From Mycobacterium sp. WUMAC-067 (GTDB lineage Bacteria > Actinomycetota > Actinomycetes > Mycobacteriales > Mycobacteriaceae), in NCBI RefSeq assembly GCF_020217485.1, contig NZ_JAEKMI010000008.1, forward strand, positions 62,001-126,000: 64,000 bases of DNA, in the 5' to 3' direction. The translations under genes were made by a program, and so were the position numbers. Every line of letters starts with the position of its first letter. Position 1 is the first letter of the stretch. This document shows, piece after piece, positions 16,420 to 25,058 of this stretch. The notes below the pieces were generated by a model that was not told the DNA's origin, ran no database searches, and saw only the letters and a list, made by a program, of their open reading frames with translations.

Positions 16420-17988
16420 ATGACCGGCCCGACTGAGTTGCTACGACATGCGCGCCGCAGAGCCGAAGGAATGCGGCACCGCTACCGCGAGGCCGGCTAC
16501 TGGACGGCGGAGCCGATTGACCTGGTGCGGTCCACCGCGGCGCGGCACTCTGCGCGGCTTGCCGTCGCGGATCGAGGCGCCGAACTGACCTACGGGGAAC
16601 TGGACAAGCGCATCGATTCGGCCGCTCGAGCGATGATCGATGCCGGCGTGGCTCCGGGCGGCGCGGTCGTCGTCGTAGTCGGTAACGACGTGGACTCGGT
16701 GGTGTCGGTTCACGCGGCGCTACGGGTCGATGCGGTGGTTCTGCTCGTGCCGCGTAGTGCCGGAGCGACGCAGATCGCCGACATCCTCACACGCACCGGT
16801 GCACGATTCGGCGTAGCGCCGAACTGGGCGAGGATCACCGAGGCAGAACTGTCCGGCCACTGCGATTGGATCGGTGACGGTGGCCGAACGGGCACCGCCC
16901 AGCCGCCGCGGTCGGTGCGGTCAGCCGATGAGCCGTGCCTTGTGCTTTACACCTCGGGCACAACCGCGCGGCCCAAGGGCGTGATCCACTCGCTGAGCAC
17001 GCTGGCCAAGGCTTCGGCGAATTACATTGCGGCGGCGGGCCTGGGTTCCGACGACCGGATCTTCTTGATCAGCCCGCTCGCGTCGGTCACCGGGGTGTTG
17101 CAGGCGCTGTTCATCGGTCCGATGCTGGCGGCGCCAGTGATTCTGGAGGATCGCTGGGACCCGGCGGCGACCTGCGACCTCCTGGTCAGCTCGGGTGCCA
17201 CCTGGTACGGGGGCCCGGACCGGCTGCTGGACCGGATGCTGGACCAGGCCGTCGCGCGCGACGCTGTTGTGCCATTACGCGCGGTGTACCTGGGCGGCAC
17301 GATGCTGGACCGGCGGATCGTCGAACGCATCGAAGACGAGTTCGGCATCGTTGTCATGCGCGCCTACGGGTCTTCGGAGACCCCGATCAGCACGTCCGGA
17401 CTGCGAACCGAACCCCGAGACATCCGCCATGCCGACGACGGGGTCGCGCTCGGCGGCGTCGACGTGCGCGTCGGATCCGAGGCCGATCCCACCGAGTGCT
17501 GCATCAAGGGCCCGCACACGTTTCTCGGTTACACCGATGCCGAGGACGACAAATACGCGTTCGAGGGCGAATGGTTCCGCACCGGCGACGTGGCGGAGGT
17601 TGCCGACGGTCGGGTTCGGATCGTCGGCCGGATCAAGGACATCGTGATTCGTAACGGGCTGAAGATCCCGGCCGCCGAAGTCGAGGAAGCCGTCTCGAGG
17701 ATAGGTGGGATACGCGAATGTGCCGCCTATTCCGTTTCCGACCCCACCACCGGTGAACGATTGGCTATGGCAGTCGTGCTCGAACCCGGCGTCGAGATCT
17801 CGCTCGCCGAAATCATCCGGGCTCTCGCCGCGGAAGGCCTGCCGAAATACAAGCTGCCCGAAGAACTTGTCTTCTGGGACGAGCCGCTTCCCCTCAACGC
17901 CAACGGCAAAGTCGACCGCGCCAAGCTCGACACGCGGTCGGCCGGGCGGAAGCGGCTGCTCGCCGACCGTCTCACCACTACCGGATGA
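16420..17988 (+). CDS. Acyl-CoA ligase (AMP-binding)
   Basis: A 522-residue ANL ligase. Motifs: LYTSGTTARPKGVIHSL near residue 185, RAYGSSETPIS (A5), EWFRTGDVAEV (A7), and LPLNANGKVDRAKL with the A10 lysine. The ATG is preceded by GGAGGAGG. Cytosolic activation of a carboxylic acid to its CoA ester is the expected reaction. The gene is single in its direction and converges with the DUF35 gene. Its control region contains site F. Confidence 0.93.
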   Translation: MTGPTELLRHARRRAEGMRHRYREAGYWTAEPIDLVRSTAARHSARLAVADRGAELTYGELDKRIDSAARAMIDAGVAPGGAVVVVVGNDVDSVVSVHAALRVDAVVLLVPRSAGATQIADILTRTGARFGVAPNWARITEAELSGHCDWIGDGGRTGTAQPPRSVRSADEPCLVLYTSGTTARPKGVIHSLSTLAKASANYIAAAGLGSDDRIFLISPLASVTGVLQALFIGPMLAAPVILEDRWDPAATCDLLVSSGATWYGGPDRLLDRMLDQAVARDAVVPLRAVYLGGTMLDRRIVERIEDEFGIVVMRAYGSSETPISTSGLRTEPRDIRHADDGVALGGVDVRVGSEADPTECCIKGPHTFLGYTDAEDDKYAFEGEWFRTGDVAEVADGRVRIVGRIKDIVIRNGLKIPAAEVEEAVSRIGGIRECAAYSVSDPTTGERLAMAVVLEPGVEISLAEIIRALAAEGLPKYKLPEELVFWDEPLPLNANGKVDRAKLDTRSAGRKRLLADRLTTTG

Positions 17989-18006
17989 GAATCGCGCCGC
18001 CGGAAG

Positions 18007-18411
18007 CTAGCCCGCAGCAGGACGGAAGACGGGGACGACGAATCCGTCTTCGTCGTCGCGGAAAGCGATCACCAATTCCATGTCGGCGCGCAGATCTTCG
18101 ACGCGGCAATTCTCCACGACTGTCATCAGCCGCGGTCCCTCCTCGAGATCCACCATCGCCAGCACGTACGGCGTGCGCACGTCGAAAGGTGCGGCATTGT
18201 GGTGGATGACGCTCCACGTGTAGAGCCGCGCGCGACCGGTTGCCGGCGCCAACTCGACGTCCTCAGCCCAACAATGCGGGCAGAACGGCCGGGCGTATAA
18301 CGATTTCTGACCGCAGGACCCGCAGGCGTTCACCAACAGCCGGCGGTCCTGCGTGGCTGACCACCACGCCTGACCGTCGGCGTCGATCGTGGGCCGATCA
18401 GGAGCCGTCAT
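18007..18411 (-). CDS. DUF35 OB-fold protein with zinc ribbon, partner of the thiolase-fold protein
   Basis: A 134-residue protein with a rubredoxin-like zinc ribbon CGSCGQKSLYARPFCPHC near residue 30, followed by an OB-fold (TWSVIHHNAAPFDVRTPYVL). This is the DUF35 architecture of ChsH2, which binds the Ltp2 aldolase in bacterial steroid side-chain degradation. The ATG overlaps the stop of the upstream thiolase-fold gene (TAATG), so co-translation of partners is likely. I infer a subunit of a retro-aldolase rather than an independent enzyme. Confidence 0.88.
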   Translation of the reverse strand: MTAPDRPTIDADGQAWWSATQDRRLLVNACGSCGQKSLYARPFCPHCWAEDVELAPATGRARLYTWSVIHHNAAPFDVRTPYVLAMVDLEEGPRLMTVVENCRVEDLRADMELVIAFRDDEDGFVVPVFRPAAG

Positions 18412-19556
18412 TACTGCCTCCCGAGAATCATTGTGGCGCTGTGGGTGAAGAAGCCCCCCATCGCGTGGACGCATGCCAGCCTGGCATCGGCGACCTGACG
18501 CGCTCCGCATTCGCCGCGCAACTGCCGCACCGCCTCCACCATGAGGAACATTCCTCGCATACCCGGGTGACACGACGCCAGGCCGCCGCCATCGGTGTTA
18601 GTCGGCAGCGACCCGCCCGGGCGAAGTGCTCCGGACTCTATGAACGGGCCCCCTTCTCCGTTGGCGCAGAAGCCGAGGTCCTCCACGGTCAGCAGGACGG
18701 TGGACGTGAAGGAGTCGTAGAGCTGGCACACATCGATGTCGGCCGGGCTGACACCCGCCCGCGCGAATGCTTGCGGACCCGAGCGCGCCGCCGGCGACGT
18801 CGTGAAATCGGGCCATTGGCCCATGCTGACATGCGACGTCGCGTCGGCCGTGCCAAGAATCCACACCGGATCCTTCGCGCAATCCTTGGCTACGCGCTCG
18901 CTGGCGAGCACGACGGCACCGCCACCGTCGGTGCGCAGGCACACATGCTTGGAGGTGAACGGGTCGGCCAACAGGGGTGCGGCGGCGACGTCGGCAACGG
19001 TGATGCGGTCTCGTTCAAATGCGTTGTCGTTCATGGCCGCCCACTCGTGGGCCGCGACGGCGACTTCGGCCAGTTGATCGACCGTGGTACCGAATTCGAT
19101 CATGTGGCGTCGAGCCGCCATGGCGTACTTGGCAATCAACGTGGGGCCGTAGGGCGCCTCGTATTGCAGGGCACCGCCGGTTCCCATCGCGGCAGCCGAC
19201 GCGCGCAGCTGTCGCTTGACGTCGGAGCGCGCGGTCGATCCGTAGGTCAACAGAGCGACCTCGATTTCGCCGGCCGCGATCGCGGCGGCGGCATGGCCGG
19301 CCATCACTTCCCAGGAGGATCCGCCGACGTTGGTCGCATCGACCCAGGTGGGTCGCAGGCCGAGGTACTCGCTGACTTCCACGGGGGGAAGCAACGTTCC
19401 GTGCCCACCGAAACCGTCGACATCCTCCTTCGTGAGCCCGGCATCGGCGACCGCCCGCCGCGAGGACTGGGCCATCAGAGCCATCGCGGTCTTGTCGGGA
19501 ACTCGGCCGCAGTCGGACAGGGCTGCGCCCACGATGGCGACGCGGTTCGATCGCAT
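18411..19556 (-). CDS. Thiolase-superfamily protein lacking the nucleophilic Cys (Ltp2-like aldolase candidate)
   Basis: A 381-residue thiolase fold of the SCP-x/lipid-transfer type. Where thiolases have the acyl-accepting Cys, this protein reads NVGGSSWEVMAGHA, with no cysteine. The C-terminal block is CVHAMGGFFTHSATMILG, keeping His but not the second catalytic Cys. Ltp2-type proteins with these losses catalyse retro-aldol cleavage of beta-hydroxyacyl-CoAs together with a DUF35 protein, and a DUF35 gene follows directly. I therefore favour aldolase over thiolase. An operator-like site (D) lies in the divergent gap upstream. Confidence 0.85.
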   Translation of the reverse strand: MRSNRVAIVGAALSDCGRVPDKTAMALMAQSSRRAVADAGLTKEDVDGFGGHGTLLPPVEVSEYLGLRPTWVDATNVGGSSWEVMAGHAAAAIAAGEIEVALLTYGSTARSDVKRQLRASAAAMGTGGALQYEAPYGPTLIAKYAMAARRHMIEFGTTVDQLAEVAVAAHEWAAMNDNAFERDRITVADVAAAPLLADPFTSKHVCLRTDGGGAVVLASERVAKDCAKDPVWILGTADATSHVSMGQWPDFTTSPAARSGPQAFARAGVSPADIDVCQLYDSFTSTVLLTVEDLGFCANGEGGPFIESGALRPGGSLPTNTDGGGLASCHPGMRGMFLMVEAVRQLRGECGARQVADARLACVHAMGGFFTHSATMILGRQ

Positions 19557-19610
19557 AGCTCATGGTTATCACATCGACGTCGTCGCTGATAATGGGCGTT
19601 GACGATAATG

Positions 19611-19627
19611 TGGAAACGTTATTCTCG
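19611..19627. promoter_or_regulatory. Operator-like site D (minus strand CGAGAA-N5-TTTCCA)
   Basis: On the minus strand it reads CGAGAATAACGTTTCCA: both half-sites are recognisable, but the spacer is 5 rather than 6. It is located between the divergent thiolase-fold and aldolase genes. Confidence 0.5.
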
Positions 19628-19645
19628 GTCCGCTACCGTGAGCCT

Positions 19646-20443
19646 ATGACGACGGCGCTGCGCGATGCCCTGCGGGGACAGGAGCTGGTGTTGTGCCTGG
19701 CGTTGCTGCACTCACGCACGCCCGATGTGCCGGCAATCGCGGCGGCCTGTGGATACGACGCCGTTTACGTCGACCTCGAGCACACGTCCACATCCCTGGA
19801 TACTGCCCAGATGCTCTGTGCGAGCGCGCTCGGAGCGGGGATCTCGAGCCTGGTGCGGGTGCCGTCCCACGATCCCAGCCTCATCGCACGGGTGCTGGAT
19901 GCTGGTTCGGTGGGAGTGATTGTGCCACACGTAAATTCGAAGGAAGAAGCCGAAAGAATCGTGCAGGCCGCACGATTTCCGCCGATCGGCAACCGGTCCA
20001 TTTCGGGTCCCAACGCGGTCACGGGATACACACCGCGAACAGCGCCGCAATTGGTGGAGCTGCTCGAACGGCGCACGGTCGTGGCCGTGATGGTCGAGAC
20101 CCCGGAAGCTGTCGAAGCGTCCGACTCCATCGCCGCCGTCGACGGCGTCGACATGATTCTCATCGGGCCGAGCGATCTGACCGCCGAAATGGGCATCCAC
20201 GGACAGTATGAGAATGATCATTTCCAAAGTGCAGTAGAATCGGTCGCGGCGGCTTGTCGTAGTCACGGCGTGGCGCTCGGTATCGCCGGAATAACGTCGG
20301 TTGACCTGCTGAATCGATTCGTGGGACTCGGATTGCGATTCATCTCGGCCGGGACCGACATCGGGATGATGACCGAGGCGGCCACAACACGCGCGAAAGC
20401 GCTTCGCGGACTGCAGAGCCACCGCGACGAGCGTGATGAATGA
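19646..20443 (+). CDS. HpcH/HpaI-type aldolase
   Basis: A 265-residue class II aldolase/citrate-lyase-beta-type TIM barrel. Motifs: AVYVDLEHTS, LVRVPSHD, VGVIVPHVNS, VMVETPEAVE (metal-binding Glu) and LIGPSDLTAEMG (metal-binding Asp). These enzymes cleave 2-keto-4-hydroxy acids or acyl-CoA aldols to pyruvate or related products. It starts a rightward operon with a TauD dioxygenase, a D-2-hydroxyacid dehydrogenase and a crotonase. The Shine-Dalgarno is weak, and in-frame starts further upstream (GTG or ATG) are possible. Confidence 0.88.
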   Translation: MTTALRDALRGQELVLCLALLHSRTPDVPAIAAACGYDAVYVDLEHTSTSLDTAQMLCASALGAGISSLVRVPSHDPSLIARVLDAGSVGVIVPHVNSKEEAERIVQAARFPPIGNRSISGPNAVTGYTPRTAPQLVELLERRTVVAVMVETPEAVEASDSIAAVDGVDMILIGPSDLTAEMGIHGQYENDHFQSAVESVAAACRSHGVALGIAGITSVDLLNRFVGLGLRFISAGTDIGMMTEAATTRAKALRGLQSHRDERDE

Positions 20444-20484
20444 CACCGAGTAGCCGAGCGATGCCAACATAACAGGAGGACCGG

Positions 20485-21600
20485 ATGCCGACAGCCATCT
20501 ACACCGAACGCGTCACCGACCCGATGGCGTGGACCGGCGCGGACTTCACGAGTAAGGAAGACTTCGCCTTCGACCTGTCCGCCCGGAATGTGGCTGCGCT
20601 GGAATCGATCCTGGCCAAGACCGCGAATAAGGACCGCGACGACATCACGCCAGAGGACGCTCGTCACCCAGACCTCGACGACGATCTGGAACGGCTCTAC
20701 CGGGACCTGATGTTCGGTAAGGGTCTGGCCTGCGTGCGCGGCTTTCCCGTCGAGCAGCATTCGATTGACGACCTCGAGCGCATCTACTGGGCGTTCTGCA
20801 CGCATCTCGGCTATCTCGTATCAAACAACTCCTTTGGTCACCGCATGGTGCGCGTTCAGGAAGAGATCCTGCCCGGCGGCGTGCAACCCGCTCGCGGCAC
20901 GAAGTCCCGCGCCGAACTCGCGATGCACAACGACGCCGCCGACATCCTCGCGCTGCTGTGCGTCTACCCGGCGGCCCAAGGAGGCGAAAGCCAGTTCGCC
21001 AGCGGCCCCGCCGCGCACAACCGAATCCTGGCCGAACGCCCCGACCTGCTCGACGTGCTCTACGAAGGCTTCCCGCACCACCGACGCAGCGAACAGCCTG
21101 ATGACCAGCCCGATGTCACGCCCTACAACGTTCCGGTCTTCTCCCAGATCAACGGGCGAATCTGCATCAACTTCACCTATAGCAGCATCTTGCCGGCCAT
21201 GAAGACGCTTGGGCGCGAATTCACCCCAGAGCAAGAAGAGGCCGTCGAGCTGCTCCGCACCATACTCGTCGACCAACAGGTCGAATTCCGTTTGGAATCC
21301 GGGGAAGCGGCCGTGGCCAACAATTTCGCGATGTGCCACTCCCGATCGGACTTCGTCAGCAGCGACGACCCCAAGAAGGCCCGCTGCTTCCTGCGCGCCT
21401 GGATGGAGGTCCCGCGCGAAGATCGTCGGCTGCCTATCGGTCGTGAGTACTTCCACATGGAAAACAAGGATTTGCGGCTCGGATACGACGTGGTGCCCGG
21501 GCGCGACGGCGCGATCGCGCGCAACGATTACCGCAACGTCGACACGGCGTTGGCCGACATGTTCAAGGCGGCCCAGGCCAAACCCAAGGCACGTCCATGA
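20485..21600 (+). CDS. TauD/TfdA-family Fe(II)/2-oxoglutarate dioxygenase
   Basis: A 371-residue non-haem iron oxygenase. The facial triad is visible as H-x-D in AMHNDAADI (about residue 148) and the distal His in NFAMCHSRSDF; the 2-oxoglutarate-binding Arg is likely one of those in ARCFLRAWM. Such enzymes hydroxylate unactivated carbons or cleave ether or sulfonate bonds while decarboxylating 2-oxoglutarate. AGGAGG lies 5 nt before the ATG. In this operon it probably introduces a hydroxyl group that lets the downstream dehydrogenase and aldolase act. Confidence 0.88.
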   Translation: MPTAIYTERVTDPMAWTGADFTSKEDFAFDLSARNVAALESILAKTANKDRDDITPEDARHPDLDDDLERLYRDLMFGKGLACVRGFPVEQHSIDDLERIYWAFCTHLGYLVSNNSFGHRMVRVQEEILPGGVQPARGTKSRAELAMHNDAADILALLCVYPAAQGGESQFASGPAAHNRILAERPDLLDVLYEGFPHHRRSEQPDDQPDVTPYNVPVFSQINGRICINFTYSSILPAMKTLGREFTPEQEEAVELLRTILVDQQVEFRLESGEAAVANNFAMCHSRSDFVSSDDPKKARCFLRAWMEVPREDRRLPIGREYFHMENKDLRLGYDVVPGRDGAIARNDYRNVDTALADMFKAAQAKPKARP

Positions 21601-21616
21601 AAGGCGCACGACGGAG

Positions 21617-22696
21617 ATGACCGGCGCGCCACGACCGCGATTGGTCGTCGAGCGGTGGACTGACCCCGCCGCAGCGGACGTCCTGGAACTGTCCGGCATC
21701 GACATCGTCAAACTCGATCTGACTGCGCCCGCCGAATCAGGCTGGGCGGCATTGGAGTCCGCGCACGGCTACCAAGTCGCCACGCGAACCGATGTTGCTT
21801 CCGTTGCCGACGGCGCGCAGTGGCTGGCCGGTGAGGCATTGATCGCGCGCTGCCCGTCGCTGCTGGCCGTCTGTTCGGCGGGAGCCGGATATGACGTCAT
21901 CGATGTCGATGCGTGCACCCGCGCCGGGATAGCGGTGTGCAACAACTCCGGGCCGGGGGCGGAGGCGGTGGCCGAGCACGCCCTGGGATTCATGCTCGAC
22001 CTCGCCAAGAAGATCACTGTCTCCGACCGGGCACTACGAAGCGGTCCGCTTCGCGATCGGCTGACCCTGCGTGGCAGTCAGCTGTTCGGCAAGACGCTCG
22101 GTGTCATCGGGCTCGGTGCCATAGGAAGCCGCCTCGTCGAGTTGTGTGCGCCGTTCGGCATGGAGGTGCTGGCCTTCGATCCCTATCTCGACGAGATGAC
22201 CGCACGGTCTCGCGGTGTGCAGCGGGTGACGCTCACCGAACTCGTCGAACGGTCGGACTTCGTGCAGGTGACGTGCCCTCTGACCAGCGAGACCCACGGT
22301 CTCATCGGCAGAACGCAATTCGCCGCGATGAAGCCGACCGCCTTCTTCATCACCACGGCGCGCGGGCCCGTCCATGACGAGGCGGCCTTGCTCGACGCGC
22401 TCGTGAGCGGTGGAATCGCAGGGGCGGGCCTCGATGTGTTCCACGAGGAGCCGCCCCGGCAGGACAACCCGCTGCTGCAGCTCGACAATGTCATTGCCAC
22501 GCCGCACACCGCGGGCATCACTGTGGAGGCCGCGCGGGATATCGCCGTCGCCACCGCGACCCAGTGGCAGACGATCTTCGAAGGCCGCATGCCGCCTCGC
22601 TTGCTGAACCCGGCTGTCTGGCCGCGCTATTGCGAACGATTTCACGACATCCTCGGTGTTCAACCGACCACGCGCGTCACCGCGGCTGCCGAGTGA
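21617..22696 (+). CDS. D-2-hydroxyacid dehydrogenase
   Basis: A 359-residue NAD-dependent 2-hydroxyacid dehydrogenase. GVIGLGAIGSRL is the dinucleotide motif; the catalytic triad is Arg in TARGPVHDE, Glu in VFHEEPP and His in TPHTAG. It interconverts a 2-hydroxy and a 2-keto acid. The ATG is only weakly supported because GGAG abuts it and better spacing is missing. It ends in a GTGA overlap region with the following crotonase gene. Confidence 0.9.
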   Translation: MTGAPRPRLVVERWTDPAAADVLELSGIDIVKLDLTAPAESGWAALESAHGYQVATRTDVASVADGAQWLAGEALIARCPSLLAVCSAGAGYDVIDVDACTRAGIAVCNNSGPGAEAVAEHALGFMLDLAKKITVSDRALRSGPLRDRLTLRGSQLFGKTLGVIGLGAIGSRLVELCAPFGMEVLAFDPYLDEMTARSRGVQRVTLTELVERSDFVQVTCPLTSETHGLIGRTQFAAMKPTAFFITTARGPVHDEAALLDALVSGGIAGAGLDVFHEEPPRQDNPLLQLDNVIATPHTAGITVEAARDIAVATATQWQTIFEGRMPPRLLNPAVWPRYCERFHDILGVQPTTRVTAAAE

Positions 22697-22737
22697 AACC
22701 GACGATTCCCCAACGAGATCGAGAGAAGGGCCTTGAC

Positions 22738-23565
22738 TTGGCGACACGCTACGACACGATCGAGGTCGAGGTCAGGGGTCATACCGCCTGTGTGACACTC
22801 AACCGTCCTGAGGTGCTCAACGCGATCAACGACGAGATGATCGCCGAACTGGCCGTGGCTTATGCGGAAATCGAACGCTCGCAAGATATCTGGACCGTGA
22901 TCATCACGGGCGCCGGCCGTGCGTTGTGCGTCGGAGCGGACGTCAATAAAGCCGCCGGCCACGACATGGAGAACGCGGCAGGGATCGACAATCAGGGCGA
23001 GCCCATTCTCAGTTCGATGCGGCAGTGGGATGCACCGCAGGAGGCGACGCCGCCGTGGCTCCAAATGACCAAGCCGATCATCTGCGCGGTGAACGGCATC
23101 GCCTGCGGTGCGGGAATGGACCTCGTGACCACGGCGGACATCACCATCGCATCCGAGCGCGCGACGTTGATGGACCCGCATGTCAGCATCGGCGTGACGT
23201 CCGGGCGCGAGGGGGTCAGGCTCGCCCGCATACTCCCGCTGCCCGTGGCGATGCGGCTGATCCTGATGGGCAAGCACGAGAAGCTCGACGCGCAGCGCGC
23301 TTATGACTTGGGCGTCTTCACCGAAGTGGTCGCGCACGATGAGCTCATAGCGCGCGCCTGGGAGATCGCCGACGTCGTGAATTCGAATGCGCCGCTGGCG
23401 GTGCGTGGTTCACGCATGGCCGTGCGCAAGGGGCTGACGATGCCCATCTACGAGGCAGAACTGCTTGCCGAGAATTACCGGATGAAGGTGGCACTGACCA
23501 AGGATGCCATCGAGGGGCCGCGCGCCTTCCTCGAGAAGCGCAAGCCGCGGTGGAAGGCCCTGTAG
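22738..23565 (+). CDS. Crotonase-fold (enoyl-CoA hydratase-like) protein
   Basis: A 275-residue crotonase superfamily protein with ALCVGADVNKAAG, VNGIACGAGMDLVTTADI and LMDPHVSIGVTSGREG. The PHVSIG loop matches the pair at 9610-11222, and the canonical catalytic Glu residues are missing. I choose the TTG at 22738 because GAGAAGG precedes it by 8 nt and the protein then begins ATRYDTIEVEV, normal for the family. A GTG at 22693, overlapping the previous stop, is the alternative and would add 15 residues. Confidence 0.85.
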   Translation: MATRYDTIEVEVRGHTACVTLNRPEVLNAINDEMIAELAVAYAEIERSQDIWTVIITGAGRALCVGADVNKAAGHDMENAAGIDNQGEPILSSMRQWDAPQEATPPWLQMTKPIICAVNGIACGAGMDLVTTADITIASERATLMDPHVSIGVTSGREGVRLARILPLPVAMRLILMGKHEKLDAQRAYDLGVFTEVVAHDELIARAWEIADVVNSNAPLAVRGSRMAVRKGLTMPIYEAELLAENYRMKVALTKDAIEGPRAFLEKRKPRWKAL

Positions 23566-23581
23566 GGCTTGACTCCGCGCG

Positions 23582-24769
23582 CTATACCATCCCGAAGAAG
23601 TTCTTTGCGTTGGTGGACAGTACCTTTCGTTTGGTGTCCTCATCCAGGCCCTCCGTCGCCTTGTTTGCGACCTCGAGGCTCCGCGGCCAGTTCGTGTCGT
23701 TGTGCGGGTAATCGGTCTCGAACATGAGCTGGTCCGGCCCGACCAGATCCAGGATGCGGAACGCGACCGGATCGCCGAAGGTGGAGAACCACACTCGACC
23801 GGGTACCTGGCTGCTCGGCGGTTCGGTCAGCAGCGGGTGAATGCCGCCCCACCCGCGCCGGTCCTCCCAGACCTCGTCGACACGCTGCAGGTAGTAGGGG
23901 ATCCAGCCCGCTTGCGCCTCGGCGAACGCGAGCTTGAGGTCGGGGAACTGCATGAGCTTGCCCGAAAACAGCCAGTCGACCATGGCGATCGTGCAATTGA
24001 CGGCCATCAGTGCGCTCGTCACGACATGCGGAGCGTCGGGAGAGGACTTCGTCAGCGACGAACTCGACCCGATGTGCAGCATGATCCCGACCTGATTTCG
24101 CTCGCACGCGGCGAAGAATGGGTCCCAATAGCCGCTGTGAATGGACGGCAGGTCGAGACGAGAGGGCAGCTCGGAGAAGCACACCGCGTGCATCCCACGG
24201 GCGGCCACCCTTTCGACCTCCTGCGCGGCCAACTCGACGTCCCAGAGCGGGATGATGCCAAGCGGGATCAGCCGGCCGTTCGAGCTGCCGCCCCACTCGT
24301 CGATCTGAAAGTCGTTGTACGCCTCGACGCAGAGCTTGGCGAGCTCCTTGTCCTTGGCGTACAGGAAGCGTTGGCCACAAAAGCGTACGAGGGTGTTGGG
24401 GAAGCAGGCCGAAGCTTCGATGCCGGCAATGTCCATGTCCGCGAGCCGATCCGCGGGACGGTAGCAGCCGGGACGCATCTCGTCGTAGGTGATCGGGTCG
24501 GTGGTGAGTTCGTCGATTTCATAGCCGGCGGCCGCGCTGATGAGTGGGATCGGGATGACCGCGTCCTCGTAGTGCCAGATGTCCGCGGCGCGGCCCTCGT
24601 CGTCCTCTACGAACGCCACGTCGGACGTGACGGATGGATCCATGCGCCCACGGGTGCGAACGATCCGCGGACCGATGTCGCGATAACGCTCGGGCAGCCG
24701 ACTTGTCCACAAATCGGCCGGCTCCACCAGATGGTCGTCCGGCGAGACGATGAGGATATCTGCGCTCAA
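23582..24769 (-). CDS. ACMSD-type amidohydrolase
   Basis: A 395-residue metal-dependent amidohydrolase. The N-terminal motif is SPDDHLVEP, again D-D-H in place of HxH. ACFPNTLVRFCGQRF, MLHIGSSSS and the C-terminal METDYPHNDTNWP complete the family signature. The TTG start at 24769 was chosen for AAGGAG 8 nt upstream; the reading from 24814 has no such site. Site C of the shared operator lies about 60 bp upstream. It converges with the crotonase gene. Confidence 0.87.
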   Translation of the reverse strand: MSADILIVSPDDHLVEPADLWTSRLPERYRDIGPRIVRTRGRMDPSVTSDVAFVEDDEGRAADIWHYEDAVIPIPLISAAAGYEIDELTTDPITYDEMRPGCYRPADRLADMDIAGIEASACFPNTLVRFCGQRFLYAKDKELAKLCVEAYNDFQIDEWGGSSNGRLIPLGIIPLWDVELAAQEVERVAARGMHAVCFSELPSRLDLPSIHSGYWDPFFAACERNQVGIMLHIGSSSSLTKSSPDAPHVVTSALMAVNCTIAMVDWLFSGKLMQFPDLKLAFAEAQAGWIPYYLQRVDEVWEDRRGWGGIHPLLTEPPSSQVPGRVWFSTFGDPVAFRILDLVGPDQLMFETDYPHNDTNWPRSLEVANKATEGLDEDTKRKVLSTNAKNFFGMV

Positions 24770-24827
24770 CGCTGTACTCCTTCGAGAGCGGCCCACGACT
24801 TCAACGAGCGGCACATTGATTCAAAAA

Positions 24828-24845
24828 TGAGAATGACCGTTTCCA
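24828..24845. promoter_or_regulatory. Operator-like site C (TGAGAA-N6-TTTCCA)
   Basis: TGAGAATGACCGTTTCCA matches all twelve defined positions of TGRRAA-N6-TTYYCA. It lies upstream of the leftward amidohydrolase gene and 214 bp ahead of the rightward TetR gene, so it could affect either. Confidence 0.65.
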
Positions 24846-24990
24846 CGGTACCGCATGGGGTGTGTCCCGTGCGGCGGGGCGCCTCCAGACTGCCGTTGGC
24901 CCCTACCGTGACATCGGAGTCTCACCGGGTTCGAGGTGAGCACCGCCCTCCCGGCCCGCGTTGACGCCGGCAACAACCACTTGCGCGCAG

Positions 24991-25008
24991 TGAGAATCAA
25001 CATGCACG
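24991..25008. promoter_or_regulatory. Half operator ahead of the TetR gene
   Basis: TGAGAATCAACATGCACG has a perfect left half-site but a poor right half. It lies about 50 bp upstream of the TetR start codon, where an autoregulatory site would be expected. Confidence 0.35.
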
Positions 25009-25058
25009 TGCAGGTAGATCGCACGTTTTCCGCGTCGGGCGCGTATTCTTTCCCCATT

